DNA from: PNNG01 sp046291695
GTDB lineage: Bacteria; Bacteroidota; Bacteroidia; UBA7662
Length of the DNA: 64,000 nt
Assembly (NCBI GenBank): GCA_046291695.1
Contig: JBKBSO010000014.1
Coordinates: 37,975 to 101,974 of the forward strand
Direction: 5' to 3'
In this document: piece by piece, positions 28,366-37,829 of the stretch
How positions within the stretch are numbered: position 1 is the first letter of the stretch
How the letters are laid out: the number at the start of each line of letters is the position of its first letter
Position numbers and translations under genes: made by a program
The notes under the pieces: model-generated
What the model was told of the DNA's origin: nothing
Databases searched by the model: none
The model's input: only the letters and a program-made list of their open reading frames with translations

Positions 28366-30396
28366 ATGGCAAAGCAACCCAAGAAGCAAAAAGAGCTCAA
28401 AACTGAAAATAAGCCCAAATTCAATTTTTACTGGATTTACATCCTGATTGCCGTATTATTCATCGGCATTCAATTTGCTAATTCAGGCGGATCCTCTAAA
28501 AAAATAGGCTGGCAGGAGTTTAAAACCCAAATGCTGGAAGCTGGTGATGTAGAAAAGCTGGTTGGCTTCAAGCAAGACGATATTTACGTCATCGAGGTAT
28601 TTATTAAGAAGGACAAACTCCGAACCGAAAAATACAAAGATTTTCAGGAGCGTAGTTTCGGCAGCAATTCTGCCCAGTATTACTTTACTGAAAGTTCGCC
28701 CGAAGTGCTCCAAAACAAGCTCGATGAGGCCCAGGCAGCGATTGAAGGCAACAAATTGTATGTGCAATGGGAAAGTCGCCGGAGCTGGTTTGGCGATATT
28801 TTGAGCTTTTTGCTTCCCATGTTGCTCTTGCTGGGCTTGTGGCTGTTGCTTATGCGTCGTTTTGCTGGAGGAGGAGGCCCAGGAGGTGGCGGACAGATCT
28901 TTAATATCGGTAAATCTAAAGCTACCCTTTTCGATAAAAACTCGAAAGAAAACACCACTTTTAATGATGTAGCCGGACTCGAAGAGGCGAAAATGGAAGT
29001 GATGGAAGTGGTTGATTTCTTAAAGAATCCTAAAAAATATACCGCCTTGGGTGGTAAAATCCCCAAGGGAGTGCTCTTGGTAGGCCCTCCGGGAACAGGT
29101 AAAACACTACTTGCCAAAGCAGTTGCCGGCGAAGCCCAAGTGCCTTTCTTTACCCTGAGCGGTTCTGATTTCGTAGAAATGTTTGTGGGGGTGGGTGCCA
29201 GTAGGGTACGCGACCTCTTCAAGCAGGCCCGCGAAAAAGCCCCTTGTATCATCTTTATCGACGAAATCGATGCTGTTGGTCGCTCAAGAGGCAAAAACCA
29301 AATCATGGGCGGCAACGACGAGCGTGAGAGTACCCTCAACCAGCTTTTGGTAGAAATGGATGGCTTTTCTTCGGATTTGGGCATTATCATGATGGCAGCT
29401 ACAAACCGCCCGGATGTACTCGATCCTGCCTTGCTCCGTCCGGGTCGCTTCGATCGCCAAATTACCGTAGACCGTCCCGACCTGGTTGGTCGCGAAGAAA
29501 TTTTTAACGTACACCTCAAGCCCATCAAAATGGGGCCGGATGTAAATGCCCGCAAATTGGCCGAACAAACCCCCGGATTTGCCGGTGCAGAAATTGCCAA
29601 TGTGTGTAACGAAGCGGCCTTGATTGCCGCCCGAAAGGCAAAAAAAGAAGTAGAGATGGATGATTTTAATGCCGCCATCGACCGCGTGATTGGTGGTTTG
29701 GAAAAGAAAAACAAAATCATCTCGCCCGAAGAAAAACGCATTGTGGCTTATCACGAAGCCGGACATGCCATTGTGGGTTGGTTCCTCGACAGTACCGACC
29801 CCTTGGTGAAAGTATCTATCGTACCGCGTGGAGTAGCTGCACTGGGCTATGCACAATACTTGCCTAAAGAACAGTATTTGTACACCACCGAGCAATTGCT
29901 CGATAGTATGTGCATGACCTTGGGCGGAAGGGCGGCCGAAGAAATCAGCTTCGGACGTATCAGTACAGGTGCCCAAAACGATTTAGAGCGTGTTACACGC
30001 ATGGCATATGGCATGGTAACGCTGTATGGCATGAATCCCAAGGTGGGCCCTGTAAGCTTCAACGATACACAAGGGGAGTATCAATTCCGTAAGCCCTATT
30101 CAGAAGATATGGCTAAGCTGATTGATGATGAAGCCCGTCACCTCATCGAAAATGCTTACCTCAAAACCAAGGAGCTTTTGAATGAACACCGGAACGAGCT
30201 CGAGCTTATTGCTAAAGAACTGCTCGAAAAAGAGGTGATTTACAAAGCCGACCTCGAGCGACTCATCGGTCCACGTCCGGTTGACGGCACCCATTTAACG
30301 GAGCAAATCCCGCAAGTGGTAAGCAGTGAGCCTATGATAGCCTCACCCGAAGTTGACAAAGACCAAAAAACCATCAGCGAGCCTGAACAAGAATAA
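28366..30396 (+). CDS. ftsH: ATP-dependent zinc metalloprotease FtsH
   Basis: A 676-residue membrane AAA+ protease for misassembled membrane proteins and short-lived regulators. Two transmembrane helices (about 22-40 and 143-165) flank a periplasmic domain. Walker A G-P-P-G-T-G-K-T is at 240-247, Walker B F-I-D-E-I-D follows, and the zinc site H463-E-A-G-H467 is intact. A glycine-rich stretch (about 168-180) links membrane and AAA parts. It lies 60 bases after rsfS. Confidence 0.98.
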   Translation: MAKQPKKQKELKTENKPKFNFYWIYILIAVLFIGIQFANSGGSSKKIGWQEFKTQMLEAGDVEKLVGFKQDDIYVIEVFIKKDKLRTEKYKDFQERSFGSNSAQYYFTESSPEVLQNKLDEAQAAIEGNKLYVQWESRRSWFGDILSFLLPMLLLLGLWLLLMRRFAGGGGPGGGGQIFNIGKSKATLFDKNSKENTTFNDVAGLEEAKMEVMEVVDFLKNPKKYTALGGKIPKGVLLVGPPGTGKTLLAKAVAGEAQVPFFTLSGSDFVEMFVGVGASRVRDLFKQAREKAPCIIFIDEIDAVGRSRGKNQIMGGNDERESTLNQLLVEMDGFSSDLGIIMMAATNRPDVLDPALLRPGRFDRQITVDRPDLVGREEIFNVHLKPIKMGPDVNARKLAEQTPGFAGAEIANVCNEAALIAARKAKKEVEMDDFNAAIDRVIGGLEKKNKIISPEEKRIVAYHEAGHAIVGWFLDSTDPLVKVSIVPRGVAALGYAQYLPKEQYLYTTEQLLDSMCMTLGGRAAEEISFGRISTGAQNDLERVTRMAYGMVTLYGMNPKVGPVSFNDTQGEYQFRKPYSEDMAKLIDDEARHLIENAYLKTKELLNEHRNELELIAKELLEKEVIYKADLERLIGPRPVDGTHLTEQIPQVVSSEPMIASPEVDKDQKTISEPEQE

Positions 30397-30456
30397 ATTT
30401 GTTCGACTACGCGTCAATGCAGATTTTTGAGATCGATTAGCTAAAGCCACATCAAG

Positions 30457-31104
30457 ATGCGTGAAACTACCGCCAAGGAACGGGTGCTCAAAAAGATAAG
30501 GAAGGCGCTTATTCATAAGACCAGTCCAAAAAATCAGAGCATCGACTTCGAAAGGCCGGTATTTCCACGCATCGAAAACGACTTGGCGATTCATTTTGCT
30601 GAGCAACTCATTGCCGTTCAAGGAGCCTTTGCCTATTGCGAAAATATGCTCGATTTTGCCGAAAACCTGATCGCATTGGTTAAGCAGCAAAAAAGTGAAA
30701 AAATCGGCTGCTTTGAACCTCAAATCCAAGCATTATTCAATCAAATTGACTTTCCTTATCTGGCCGATACTTCCCAATTGAGCCAAGTAGAAATAGGAGT
30801 AACTGGTTGTGAAGCCTTGTTAGCCCAAACGGGCAGCGTATTGGTAAGCTCGGCTCAACAAATCGGCAGAAGCATGACCATTTACCCCCCCATACACGTG
30901 GTGGTAGCCTTTAGCTCGCAATTGCAGCCCGATCTGAAATCGGCGCTTAAAGTGCTTCAAAACAAATATAATGGCCGTTTACCCAGCTTACTTACGGCCA
31001 TTACCGGACCAAGTCGCACGGCCGATATCGAAAAAACCCTGGTACTGGGAGCACATGGCCCTAAGGCATTGTATGTATTTTTAGTAGAAGACCAAGGAGC
31101 TTGA
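30457..31104 (+). CDS. LUD domain protein (LutC/YkgG-like)
   Basis: A 215-residue cytosolic protein with the LUD signature: I-G-V-T-G-C-E-A-L-L-A-Q-T-G-S near residue 110 and I-T-G-P-S-R-T-A-D-I-E followed by L-G-A-H-G-P near 190. LutC is part of the LutABC L-lactate oxidation complex, but no lutA or lutB is present here. A solitary LUD gene right after ftsH is frequent in Bacteroidota, and its role there is unknown. It overlaps the following gene by 4 bases. Confidence 0.85.
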   Translation: MRETTAKERVLKKIRKALIHKTSPKNQSIDFERPVFPRIENDLAIHFAEQLIAVQGAFAYCENMLDFAENLIALVKQQKSEKIGCFEPQIQALFNQIDFPYLADTSQLSQVEIGVTGCEALLAQTGSVLVSSAQQIGRSMTIYPPIHVVVAFSSQLQPDLKSALKVLQNKYNGRLPSLLTAITGPSRTADIEKTLVLGAHGPKALYVFLVEDQGA

Positions 31105-31877
31105 CCAGTCGAACACATACCTATTTCCTTAGCGATTTCCATTTGGGAAGTCCAGATTACGACAGCAGTTTGGTGCGTGAAAAACGGATTGTACAGTTTT
31201 TAGACGAAATCGCCCCAAACGCCAGGGCCATTTACCTGATGGGCGACGTATTTGACTTTTGGTTTGAATACCGCTCCGTAGTTCCCCGCAATTTTGTGCG
31301 TTTGCTGGGCAAGCTTGCCGAACTTACCGATTCAGGCATTGAGGTGCACTTTTTTAAAGGCAACCATGATATGTGGACCTTTGGTTATCTCGAAAAAGAG
31401 CTAGGGCTGCGTCTGCACGACAATACTTTGGCGGTTACCATCGGTGATAAACGATTCTTTTTGGGGCATGGCGATGGCAAAGGACCTGGCGACGTCAAAT
31501 ATAAAATTTTACGCAAAGTCTTCAGAAGTCGGTTTAATCAGTGGTTATTGGCCCGCATTCATCCCGATTTTACCTTTCGCATAGCGACACGCTGGAGCTA
31601 TAAAAGCCGCATTGCTGCGGTAAATGAACACAGCTTTCTTAAAGAAAATGAGTGGTTATACCGATATTGCGAACGTAAGCTTGAACATGCGCATTACGAT
31701 TACTTCATCTTTGGCCACCGACATCTGCCCATACATACGGCTGTGGGAAAAGAGAGCCTCTATATCAATTTGGGCGATTGGATCGTTTACAATACCTATG
31801 CGGTATTTGATGGCCATCGGCTTGATTTGCTTAGCTATCCCGGCCATGAGCCAAGCGGATTCGGTCGGCAACGCTAA
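31101..31877 (+). CDS. UDP-2,3-diacylglucosamine diphosphatase-like metallophosphatase (LpxH type)
   Basis: A 258-residue calcineurin-type phosphoesterase with all metal motifs: S-D-F-H-L-G (about 10-15), G-D-V-F-D-F-W-F-E, K-G-N-H-D-M-W, H-G-D-G-K-G and G-H-R-H near the end. These match LpxH, which hydrolyses UDP-2,3-diacylglucosamine to lipid X in lipid A synthesis; LPS genes such as lptC nearby fit. The start is TTG at 31101, overlapping the LUD stop (TTGA). The long insert between G-D-G and the C-terminal G-H-R-H is typical of Bacteroidota homologues. Confidence 0.87.
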   Translation: MTSRTHTYFLSDFHLGSPDYDSSLVREKRIVQFLDEIAPNARAIYLMGDVFDFWFEYRSVVPRNFVRLLGKLAELTDSGIEVHFFKGNHDMWTFGYLEKELGLRLHDNTLAVTIGDKRFFLGHGDGKGPGDVKYKILRKVFRSRFNQWLLARIHPDFTFRIATRWSYKSRIAAVNEHSFLKENEWLYRYCERKLEHAHYDYFIFGHRHLPIHTAVGKESLYINLGDWIVYNTYAVFDGHRLDLLSYPGHEPSGFGRQR

Positions 31878-32628
31878 GCCAAAGGAACTTGTTCTCCAGA
31901 AAAGCTATAAGCTGGATTTTCCGGTCAGCTATTTCACCATCGATAATTTAGGGGCCTACTACCTCATCAGCCGAAGCAACGAGCTGGTTAAATACGATGA
32001 ACAGGGTGTTTGGGTGGGCAATCATCGCGAGCAAGTACTGGGGCCACTACGGTATGTAGATGCTACCAATCCCCTGCAACTGCTGTTGTTCTATCCCGAA
32101 GTATCGGCCTTGCTCCAGCTCGACAATATGCTCTATCCAACCAATCGCTTCAACATAGCCGGACTTCGATTGAGTGAACATTCGCTTGTTTGTCGCTCTT
32201 TTGATAACAACTTTTGGTTGTTCGATGAACGCGCTTTCAGGCTACGTAAACTGGCTTTTGATCTGCGCACGGTGGTTGAGGGCGAATGGTTACAAAATGA
32301 ACTTTCAGGCCATATTGCGCCCAACTATATGATAGAACATGCCGAGCGGATCTATCTCAACGACCCGGAACAAGGCATTCACCTTTTCGATTTGTACGGT
32401 CGTTACTTAAAAACCATTGCTATAACCGGGCTTAACCGCATGGATTTTTTTGGCGACTATATGTATTACGTGCTCGACCGTAAACTCTATCGCTACCACT
32501 TGCGCTTACGTCAAACCGAAGTCTTGCAACTGCCATCCAAAAGCAAAGCTCGTATGGTGCGGGTAAATCATCGGGGGATATACATCCTGGAAGCCAATGA
32601 ACTTTTACTGTTTCAGGCCTTGGACTGA
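31798..32628 (+). CDS. Secreted protein, possibly beta-propeller, uncharacterised
   Basis: A 276-residue protein starting at an ATG inside the lpxH-like gene: the signal peptide (M-R-Y-L-M-A-I-G...A-M-S-Q, about 1-19) is well formed and the two genes overlap by 80 bases. The mature part has repeated Y-Y-L-I, L-Y-R-Y-H and N-F-W-L-F strands with short polar turns, suggestive of a small propeller. No family was recognised. It ends in a 16-base tail-to-tail overlap with the next minus-strand gene. Confidence 0.7.
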   Translation: MRYLMAIGLICLAIPAMSQADSVGNAKPKELVLQKSYKLDFPVSYFTIDNLGAYYLISRSNELVKYDEQGVWVGNHREQVLGPLRYVDATNPLQLLLFYPEVSALLQLDNMLYPTNRFNIAGLRLSEHSLVCRSFDNNFWLFDERAFRLRKLAFDLRTVVEGEWLQNELSGHIAPNYMIEHAERIYLNDPEQGIHLFDLYGRYLKTIAITGLNRMDFFGDYMYYVLDRKLYRYHLRLRQTEVLQLPSKSKARMVRVNHRGIYILEANELLLFQALD

Positions 32629-33227
32629 GGCCTATTCCCAGCCAAAAAATGTTCCATAAATGCCTCGAAACTCCAGGCATCATCGAACATGCGATCGCTA
32701 TAGCGGTTACACTGCACTTTCAAGTGCTTCAGCTTACCATTTTGGCTTAGGATTTCGAGTAGCACATTTCCGTACCGTTGCTGGGCTTTTTCTGTCTTAC
32801 TGAGGCGGGGCTTAAGGTATCTTCGTTCCGACTCCTGCCACTGGCCGTTGCTCGTCGGACTTATTTTGTGCTCGTTCTGCTTTTCTACATACCCAAAGTT
32901 TTTGAGCATATCCGCTAGTCGGTCGAGCATAAATGTGTAAAATTTTTCGGGCACTTCAAGCTCGGCATACCACATAAAGCCAGAGGCATGCTCCCCATCG
33001 AGCAATACGAACGACTTGACTATGCCTGGATGAAGCAAGCTTTTTTGGTAATGCTGGCGAAGCAATTCCTTATGCTCTTTCTCCTGATACAAAATATACA
33101 ACTCCAGCTCCTCTTTAAACCGTGCCGAACGTTGCAGTGGCTCATGTATAAATTCGGGTGTTTCGGGGGAATTCGCCCGACCCAATAGTCTATCAATCTG
33201 GTGTTTCCAGCTCTCGGGTAGTGCCAT
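32613..33227 (-). CDS. Uncharacterised 204-aa protein
   Basis: A soluble protein without signal peptide or transmembrane segment. It contains a helical, charged N-terminal half (E-K-E-H-K-E-L-L) and a mixed middle (F-V-L-L-D-G-E-H-A-S-G-F-M-W-Y). The C-terminal part (residues 150-190) resembles a YxxxL-W-x-F-E-A-F-M pattern, with no motif I can name. Overlaps the preceding secreted-protein gene by 16 bases. Codon use looks like its neighbours, so it appears to be a genuine resident gene. Confidence 0.65.
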   Translation of the reverse strand: MALPESWKHQIDRLLGRANSPETPEFIHEPLQRSARFKEELELYILYQEKEHKELLRQHYQKSLLHPGIVKSFVLLDGEHASGFMWYAELEVPEKFYTFMLDRLADMLKNFGYVEKQNEHKISPTSNGQWQESERRYLKPRLSKTEKAQQRYGNVLLEILSQNGKLKHLKVQCNRYSDRMFDDAWSFEAFMEHFLAGNRPQSKA

Positions 33228-33357
33228 TTACAGTTTAATTAGTCAACAAGCCTGTTGGTCAATAGTTCGACATCATTTAAATTAGGTAAGTATGTAACGT
33301 AGGTTGCTTAGCAAATCGTGCTTTTTATGTAGGTTTAACTCACTAAATTTCAGCAAT

Positions 33358-33570
33358 ATGAAAAAGAATATGGGTAATACCGACCGCCTCATCCGCGTAT
33401 TGATTGCCATTGTGGTGGCGGGATTATACTTTTCGGGTACTTTAAGTGGTACACTCGGCTTGGTGCTTTTGGCCCTTGCGGTAGTCTTTGTGCTTACCTC
33501 CCTGGTTTCGTTTTGTCCGATTTACCTGCCACTGGGGCTTTCAACCTGCAAAACGAAGCCCAAGTCCTGA
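33358..33570 (+). CDS. DUF2892/YgaP-like small inner-membrane protein
   Basis: A 70-residue protein with two hydrophobic helices (about 11-30 and 33-52). The opening M-G-N-T-D-R-L-I-R-V-L-I-A and the terminal F-C-P-I-Y-L-P-L-G-L-S-T-C match the YgaP transmembrane domain family (DUF2892), where the C-P and T-C cysteines are conserved. Function is unknown; in YgaP this segment anchors a rhodanese domain, which is missing here. The ATG at 33358 matches the family start; an earlier in-frame ATG (33304) adds unrelated residues. Confidence 0.85.
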   Translation: MKKNMGNTDRLIRVLIAIVVAGLYFSGTLSGTLGLVLLALAVVFVLTSLVSFCPIYLPLGLSTCKTKPKS

Positions 33571-33579
33571 GTTTTTGGG

Positions 33580-36500
33580 TTAGCGCTGTAGAATAAGGCG
33601 TTGGTGCTGGTAAGTTGACCCGTTGTGCAGGCGCAACAGGTACATACCATTGCTCAACGGCTGGCCATGCATGCCTTGTCCGTTCCATCTGAAGTAGGCA
33701 CGGCCGGCTTCTATTTTACCCAATTGCTCGCTGTACACCAATTGACCTGCCAGATTCCTGATTTCGACGCTAAAGCTAGCCGGTTGGAACACATCGATAG
33801 GCAAACTGATTTGGTGACTGAAGGGATTGGGATAGGCCTGGACCAATGAAAAATCGATCTTTTCTGGGTCAAGGCCTTGTAGGTTCACGGTACCTTGTCC
33901 GATTTCGAGACGGGTAGGCTGGTGGTTGATGGCATACTTTACGAGTATTTGCTGCTCACTGGCCTTGTACCAATACACCGAGTCGGATTGCTCATAATCG
34001 GTTAGCGAATTTGCTGCTCGCAAAAGGGCGTGTGTGTTTCCGGTAACGGCAAAAACCGAGGCCCCGGCTGGCATATTGAACCGATGTATATGATAACGAA
34101 GGGAGCGTATGGCCGGTTCGCTACTGTAGCCCCCCTGTTGTTGCAGGTTTACCCACAGGGTAGCCCCACCGCTTTGCCCATGCCTACCGCTGATGTCGAT
34201 GGTACGAAATTCACCCGATGCTATGGAATTTCGGCTCAGTCCATCATCGAGGTAAAGGCTAAATTCCGCCATTTTTGCCGAATCGGCTGGGAAATAATGT
34301 AGTTCGAGCACTTGGCTGTTATAGTCGGAAGTGGAATTTACGGCTTCGGTTAGGGGCAAGAAACTATCGCCCCTGATGTAAAGCGGCATGCGTGCCAAGG
34401 GTGCCGAGGCCGTAATGCTCCCTCCCCCATTGAAGAGCTGATCCGTCCACCAATCGATCCACTTACCCGTAGGCAACAGCAGCTGGCGGCTCGTTTGGCC
34501 TTGCTGCAGCACGGGTGCCACCAATACATTGGGGCCCCACATAAATTGATCGTTCACATTAAAAAACTGCTGCGGATTATCGGCTTCCATAAACATCGGG
34601 CGAAGCAGTGGGGTCCCCCGCAGGCTATACTCATGTGCCAAGCTGTAGTTGTAGGGCAGCATGCGCATGCGTAACTTCAAATAATCGCGCACAATATTTC
34701 TGATGTTGAGCGGATAAAAAATGGGCTCAGCAGGTATGCCTTCACCATGCGCACGCTGTATGGGCGAAAAAGCCCCCAATTGCTGCCAGCGTGCGTACAA
34801 CTCGTTGTCTTGACTTCCTCCGGTAAATCCACCAATATCGCTATGCATATAGCCCACACCACTCATGCCCATGTGCACCATCACGGGCAACTGCGCTTGC
34901 AAACCACTCCAACTGCGTTGGATATCGCCCGACCAGGGGAAGGTGCTGTAACGTTGCATACCGGTATAGCCCGAGCGGATGAGGTTGAAAAGCCTTTTGT
35001 TCGGATAATGAGTACGGTAATTTTGGTACAACATGTCGGCCCATATAAGCGAATACAGGTTATGGATTTGCCTGGCTGTCCCTAAAAAATGCTGCATTTC
35101 GTTTGGATGGGCCTCAGGCTCTCCCAAATCGCACCACCAGCCTTCTACCCCTTCTTGCTCACGTTGCTGATAAAAATTCCAAAACCAGGGCTTTACCGCC
35201 GGCTTGGTAATGTCGAGCAAAGCCGATGAACCCGCCCAAAAACCTCCAAGGATAAACGGATTTCCCTGAGGAGTGGTAGCAAAATAACCACTACTCGCAG
35301 CCTGATTAAAATTGGTGCTGTTTTGGGTAAAGTAGGTTTCGGTAATCAAGATGGTTTTTACGCCTGCATTTCGCCAATCTTGCATCATGCCAACCGGATT
35401 AGGAAAGCGGGTATTGTCCCAATTTAAATTTCCCATGGTTGCAGGCGATCCAAACCAAAATAAATCGAGCACCAGGGCATCGAGCGGAAAATCCTGTTGT
35501 TGCAACTGGCTGACCACATTTCGGGCTTCCGTTTCGGTTTGGTAGCCATAACGCGATTGGATGTAGCCTAGCGACCACAGTGGCGGTAACTCCTGTCGCC
35601 CGGTGCTGGCCGTGAACTTTTCGAGCACGGCCTTATAATCATCGTCGACGATGAGAAAATAACGCATCGGTCCCGCTTCAAAAGCAGTCTCCATCAGCGT
35701 CGGGTTTTGGTTACCCAAATCGGCTGTTCCTGCGTGGTGGTTATCGAATAATATACCATAACCCCTGCTGTTCACAAAAAAAGGGATGGAAATGTTGAGG
35801 TTTTGGGCACCATTAGCATAGCCATACTGGGCCTGATTGTACAAACCCAATTGCTTGCCACGTAAATTCATGTCCTGCGTGCGAAAACCCCCACCAAACA
35901 GGGCATCCTGTGGCCAAAGTTTTAAACCCAAACTGGCACCGCCGGTGGTTCGGGTCCAGCCCTGACTTTCGGCAAAAACCGTATCCGCTCCTTTGAGCAC
36001 TATAAGCTGTACAGGTTGCTTACGTAGATGTACACTGTGGTTGAGGTTGTAATTAAAGCTCAAATGCGTGGGCAAATCGTTGATTTGAGGAGTCAAGGGA
36101 GCCAAGAGCGAATCGAGTATCGCATAACTACTATCTAACGGCAAACTGTCGGTACGCATCAAAACCCGAATGCCCGAAACAAAGACTTCAAGTTTTAACC
36201 GTCCATTTTCAGACAGCACCTCAAGGGTATTGCCCTGCTGGCTATGCGAAAGGTAGTTGCCGGCACTAAAGAGGTTGAGCGGCACAAAAATATCGTTATT
36301 GGTAGCGCTACGGCCTACAATACTGCCGTTGTCGTTTCTAAATACAAAAGCCAAAAAATTTACCGGATCAGTTGGCGAAACTCCATAAAAACTTGCCAAA
36401 TGTACCGTTTTGGTGTACAGGTTGTTTCCCATTGGGGTCATCAGTACGTTAGTGTCGGCCTGACCCCAGTTCCCGACCACGTTTTTCCAGTCGTTGGGCC

Positions 36501-36702
36501 CCGTGCTTAGCGGGGTGATTAAGCCGGTATGCATATATACCGCACCGGTAAACCCAGCTAAGGCCCCGTTGCCTAAGGCCGCATTGTAAATGATTTGAAC
36601 GGTGTCGTCCATGCCTGCATTGGCAGGAAACAGTTGAACAACCTGGGCTTTTAGGCTTGAAAAAACCATGAGCAATCCCAGTAAAAGCAAAGTAGTCCGC
36701 AT
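33580..36702 (-). CDS. T9SS-exported GH31 family alpha-glucosidase/transglucosylase
   Basis: A 1040-residue protein with signal peptide (about 1-19, L-K-A-Q), an N-terminal beta-domain (about 20-140, starch-binding-like in pattern), a GH31 TIM-barrel and a C-terminal T9SS domain (Y-P-N-P near residue 960). The nucleophile is D525 in W-C-D-L-G-E-P-E and the acid/base D593 in P-W-S-G-D. The L-G-E-P-E form is seen in GH31 transglucosylases that rebuild malto-oligosaccharides as well as in hydrolases, so activity is between the two. It would act on alpha-glucans at the cell surface. No SusC/D pair is in the window. Confidence 0.9.
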   Translation of the reverse strand: MRTTLLLLGLLMVFSSLKAQVVQLFPANAGMDDTVQIIYNAALGNGALAGFTGAVYMHTGLITPLSTGPNDWKNVVGNWGQADTNVLMTPMGNNLYTKTVHLASFYGVSPTDPVNFLAFVFRNDNGSIVGRSATNNDIFVPLNLFSAGNYLSHSQQGNTLEVLSENGRLKLEVFVSGIRVLMRTDSLPLDSSYAILDSLLAPLTPQINDLPTHLSFNYNLNHSVHLRKQPVQLIVLKGADTVFAESQGWTRTTGGASLGLKLWPQDALFGGGFRTQDMNLRGKQLGLYNQAQYGYANGAQNLNISIPFFVNSRGYGILFDNHHAGTADLGNQNPTLMETAFEAGPMRYFLIVDDDYKAVLEKFTASTGRQELPPLWSLGYIQSRYGYQTETEARNVVSQLQQQDFPLDALVLDLFWFGSPATMGNLNWDNTRFPNPVGMMQDWRNAGVKTILITETYFTQNSTNFNQAASSGYFATTPQGNPFILGGFWAGSSALLDITKPAVKPWFWNFYQQREQEGVEGWWCDLGEPEAHPNEMQHFLGTARQIHNLYSLIWADMLYQNYRTHYPNKRLFNLIRSGYTGMQRYSTFPWSGDIQRSWSGLQAQLPVMVHMGMSGVGYMHSDIGGFTGGSQDNELYARWQQLGAFSPIQRAHGEGIPAEPIFYPLNIRNIVRDYLKLRMRMLPYNYSLAHEYSLRGTPLLRPMFMEADNPQQFFNVNDQFMWGPNVLVAPVLQQGQTSRQLLLPTGKWIDWWTDQLFNGGGSITASAPLARMPLYIRGDSFLPLTEAVNSTSDYNSQVLELHYFPADSAKMAEFSLYLDDGLSRNSIASGEFRTIDISGRHGQSGGATLWVNLQQQGGYSSEPAIRSLRYHIHRFNMPAGASVFAVTGNTHALLRAANSLTDYEQSDSVYWYKASEQQILVKYAINHQPTRLEIGQGTVNLQGLDPEKIDFSLVQAYPNPFSHQISLPIDVFQPASFSVEIRNLAGQLVYSEQLGKIEAGRAYFRWNGQGMHGQPLSNGMYLLRLHNGSTYQHQRLILQR

Positions 36703-36789
36703 ATTTTCAACGCAATATGCCGGCAAAATAAAAAGCAGGAAACAACCACAAAAAAAATCAGCCCAAATCTGCTGAAAACGCCATATAGG

Positions 36790-37713
36790 TTATTCTTCTA
36801 TAATGGCTTCGTTGCTCACCAGCTGCGGCAGTTGTTTTTCCATATAATCGCGGTGGTGCATCAGCACATATTTTTTGACCAGGTCAGGCCGGTTGATGCT
36901 GATGTTGTGATCTTGATTGGCAATGTACACCAGGCGTGTAGGGGAGTTTTTAAGTTTGCGTTCGGCATAGGAAAGGTTGGCCGGTTCCACAATATTGTCG
37001 TTGCCACCCTGAATAATGGTACTGGGTGCATAGATCTTGTTCCAATACTTATCCATCTTTTTAAGCTCCCTGGCGTGCGCGTATTTTTCATAAGTAGCCA
37101 CATTAATGGCTTCGGGCATATGCTTCATCACAAAGGGCAGTTTTCCCAATGGCGAAAACCACCAGAATTTTTCGAGTTTCGGATCGATGGCCGGTGCCAG
37201 CATTACAAAAGCATCTACCAATTCAGGATAATCCATAGCCAATCGAGCTACAATGGGGCTCCCAAACGAACGGCCGAGCAAAATGATAGGCCTGTTGTTG
37301 GGGTATCGGGCAAGTATGGCATGCATCATGCGGGCCTGATCTTCGATAGATACCAAGGGATCACCATAATCGGAATGACCATAACCCGGCCGATCGATCG
37401 ATACCATTAAAAAACGTTCCTGCAATTCTGCATCGTTCATCAGGTTAAAATAGCCCTGCCACGAACCCGGTGCACCATGAACTAAAAACAGCAATGGCAG
37501 GCTATCGTAGCCCAGTTTGGCATAATGCAGCTGCCGGCCCAAAGTATCGAGGTGATGAAAGCTTGGTTTGAGCGCTTTGCTTTGATAGTACCTGTTGATT
37601 TGGGATTCGGAAAGCTCAAACTGCTGATTACAGGACACCAATACCCACATCAGCAATACCGCTCCGCTGAGGCGATAAATGGTAAGGCCGAAATAATGTT
37701 GTAGGCTATGCAC
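36790..37713 (-). CDS. Alpha/beta-hydrolase lipoprotein
   Basis: A 307-residue protein with a lipobox (L-V-S-C, Cys28) and an alpha/beta-hydrolase fold: oxyanion loop H-G-A-P-G-S-W, nucleophile S149 in G-R-S-F-G, a likely acid in the G-G-N-D-N-I region, and catalytic His in D-H-N-I-S. It is probably an esterase or peptidase tethered to the envelope; the substrate is not readable. The start is GTG at 37713. It does not overlap neighbours. Confidence 0.85.
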   Translation of the reverse strand: MHSLQHYFGLTIYRLSGAVLLMWVLVSCNQQFELSESQINRYYQSKALKPSFHHLDTLGRQLHYAKLGYDSLPLLFLVHGAPGSWQGYFNLMNDAELQERFLMVSIDRPGYGHSDYGDPLVSIEDQARMMHAILARYPNNRPIILLGRSFGSPIVARLAMDYPELVDAFVMLAPAIDPKLEKFWWFSPLGKLPFVMKHMPEAINVATYEKYAHARELKKMDKYWNKIYAPSTIIQGGNDNIVEPANLSYAERKLKNSPTRLVYIANQDHNISINRPDLVKKYVLMHHRDYMEKQLPQLVSNEAIIEE

Positions 37714-37829
37714 GCTAAATTCAGACAGATTTGCCCATGGGGCGGTTGATCACTCGTAATGGCAAGAATACTAAAAAATCGTCAGAAATACAAACCAACC
37801 GCTTCATGGTGAAGGGAGTAACCCCCCAA

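Noticed and set aside
28680..29976. Long minus-strand reading frames of 353 and 230 codons opposite ftsH
   Set aside because: They lie wholly antisense to the conserved ftsH and show biased, repetitive composition (Ser/Arg-rich or His/Gly-rich) typical of shadow frames.
30457..31104. lutABC lactate-oxidation operon
   Set aside because: Only the LUD (LutC-like) gene is present; no Fe-S subunits adjoin it.
33308..33315. Extra copy of the TTAGCAAA core, also at 50550-50557
   Set aside because: An 8-mer is expected a couple of times by chance in 64 kb on two strands; neither copy has an inverted partner or a recombinase nearby.
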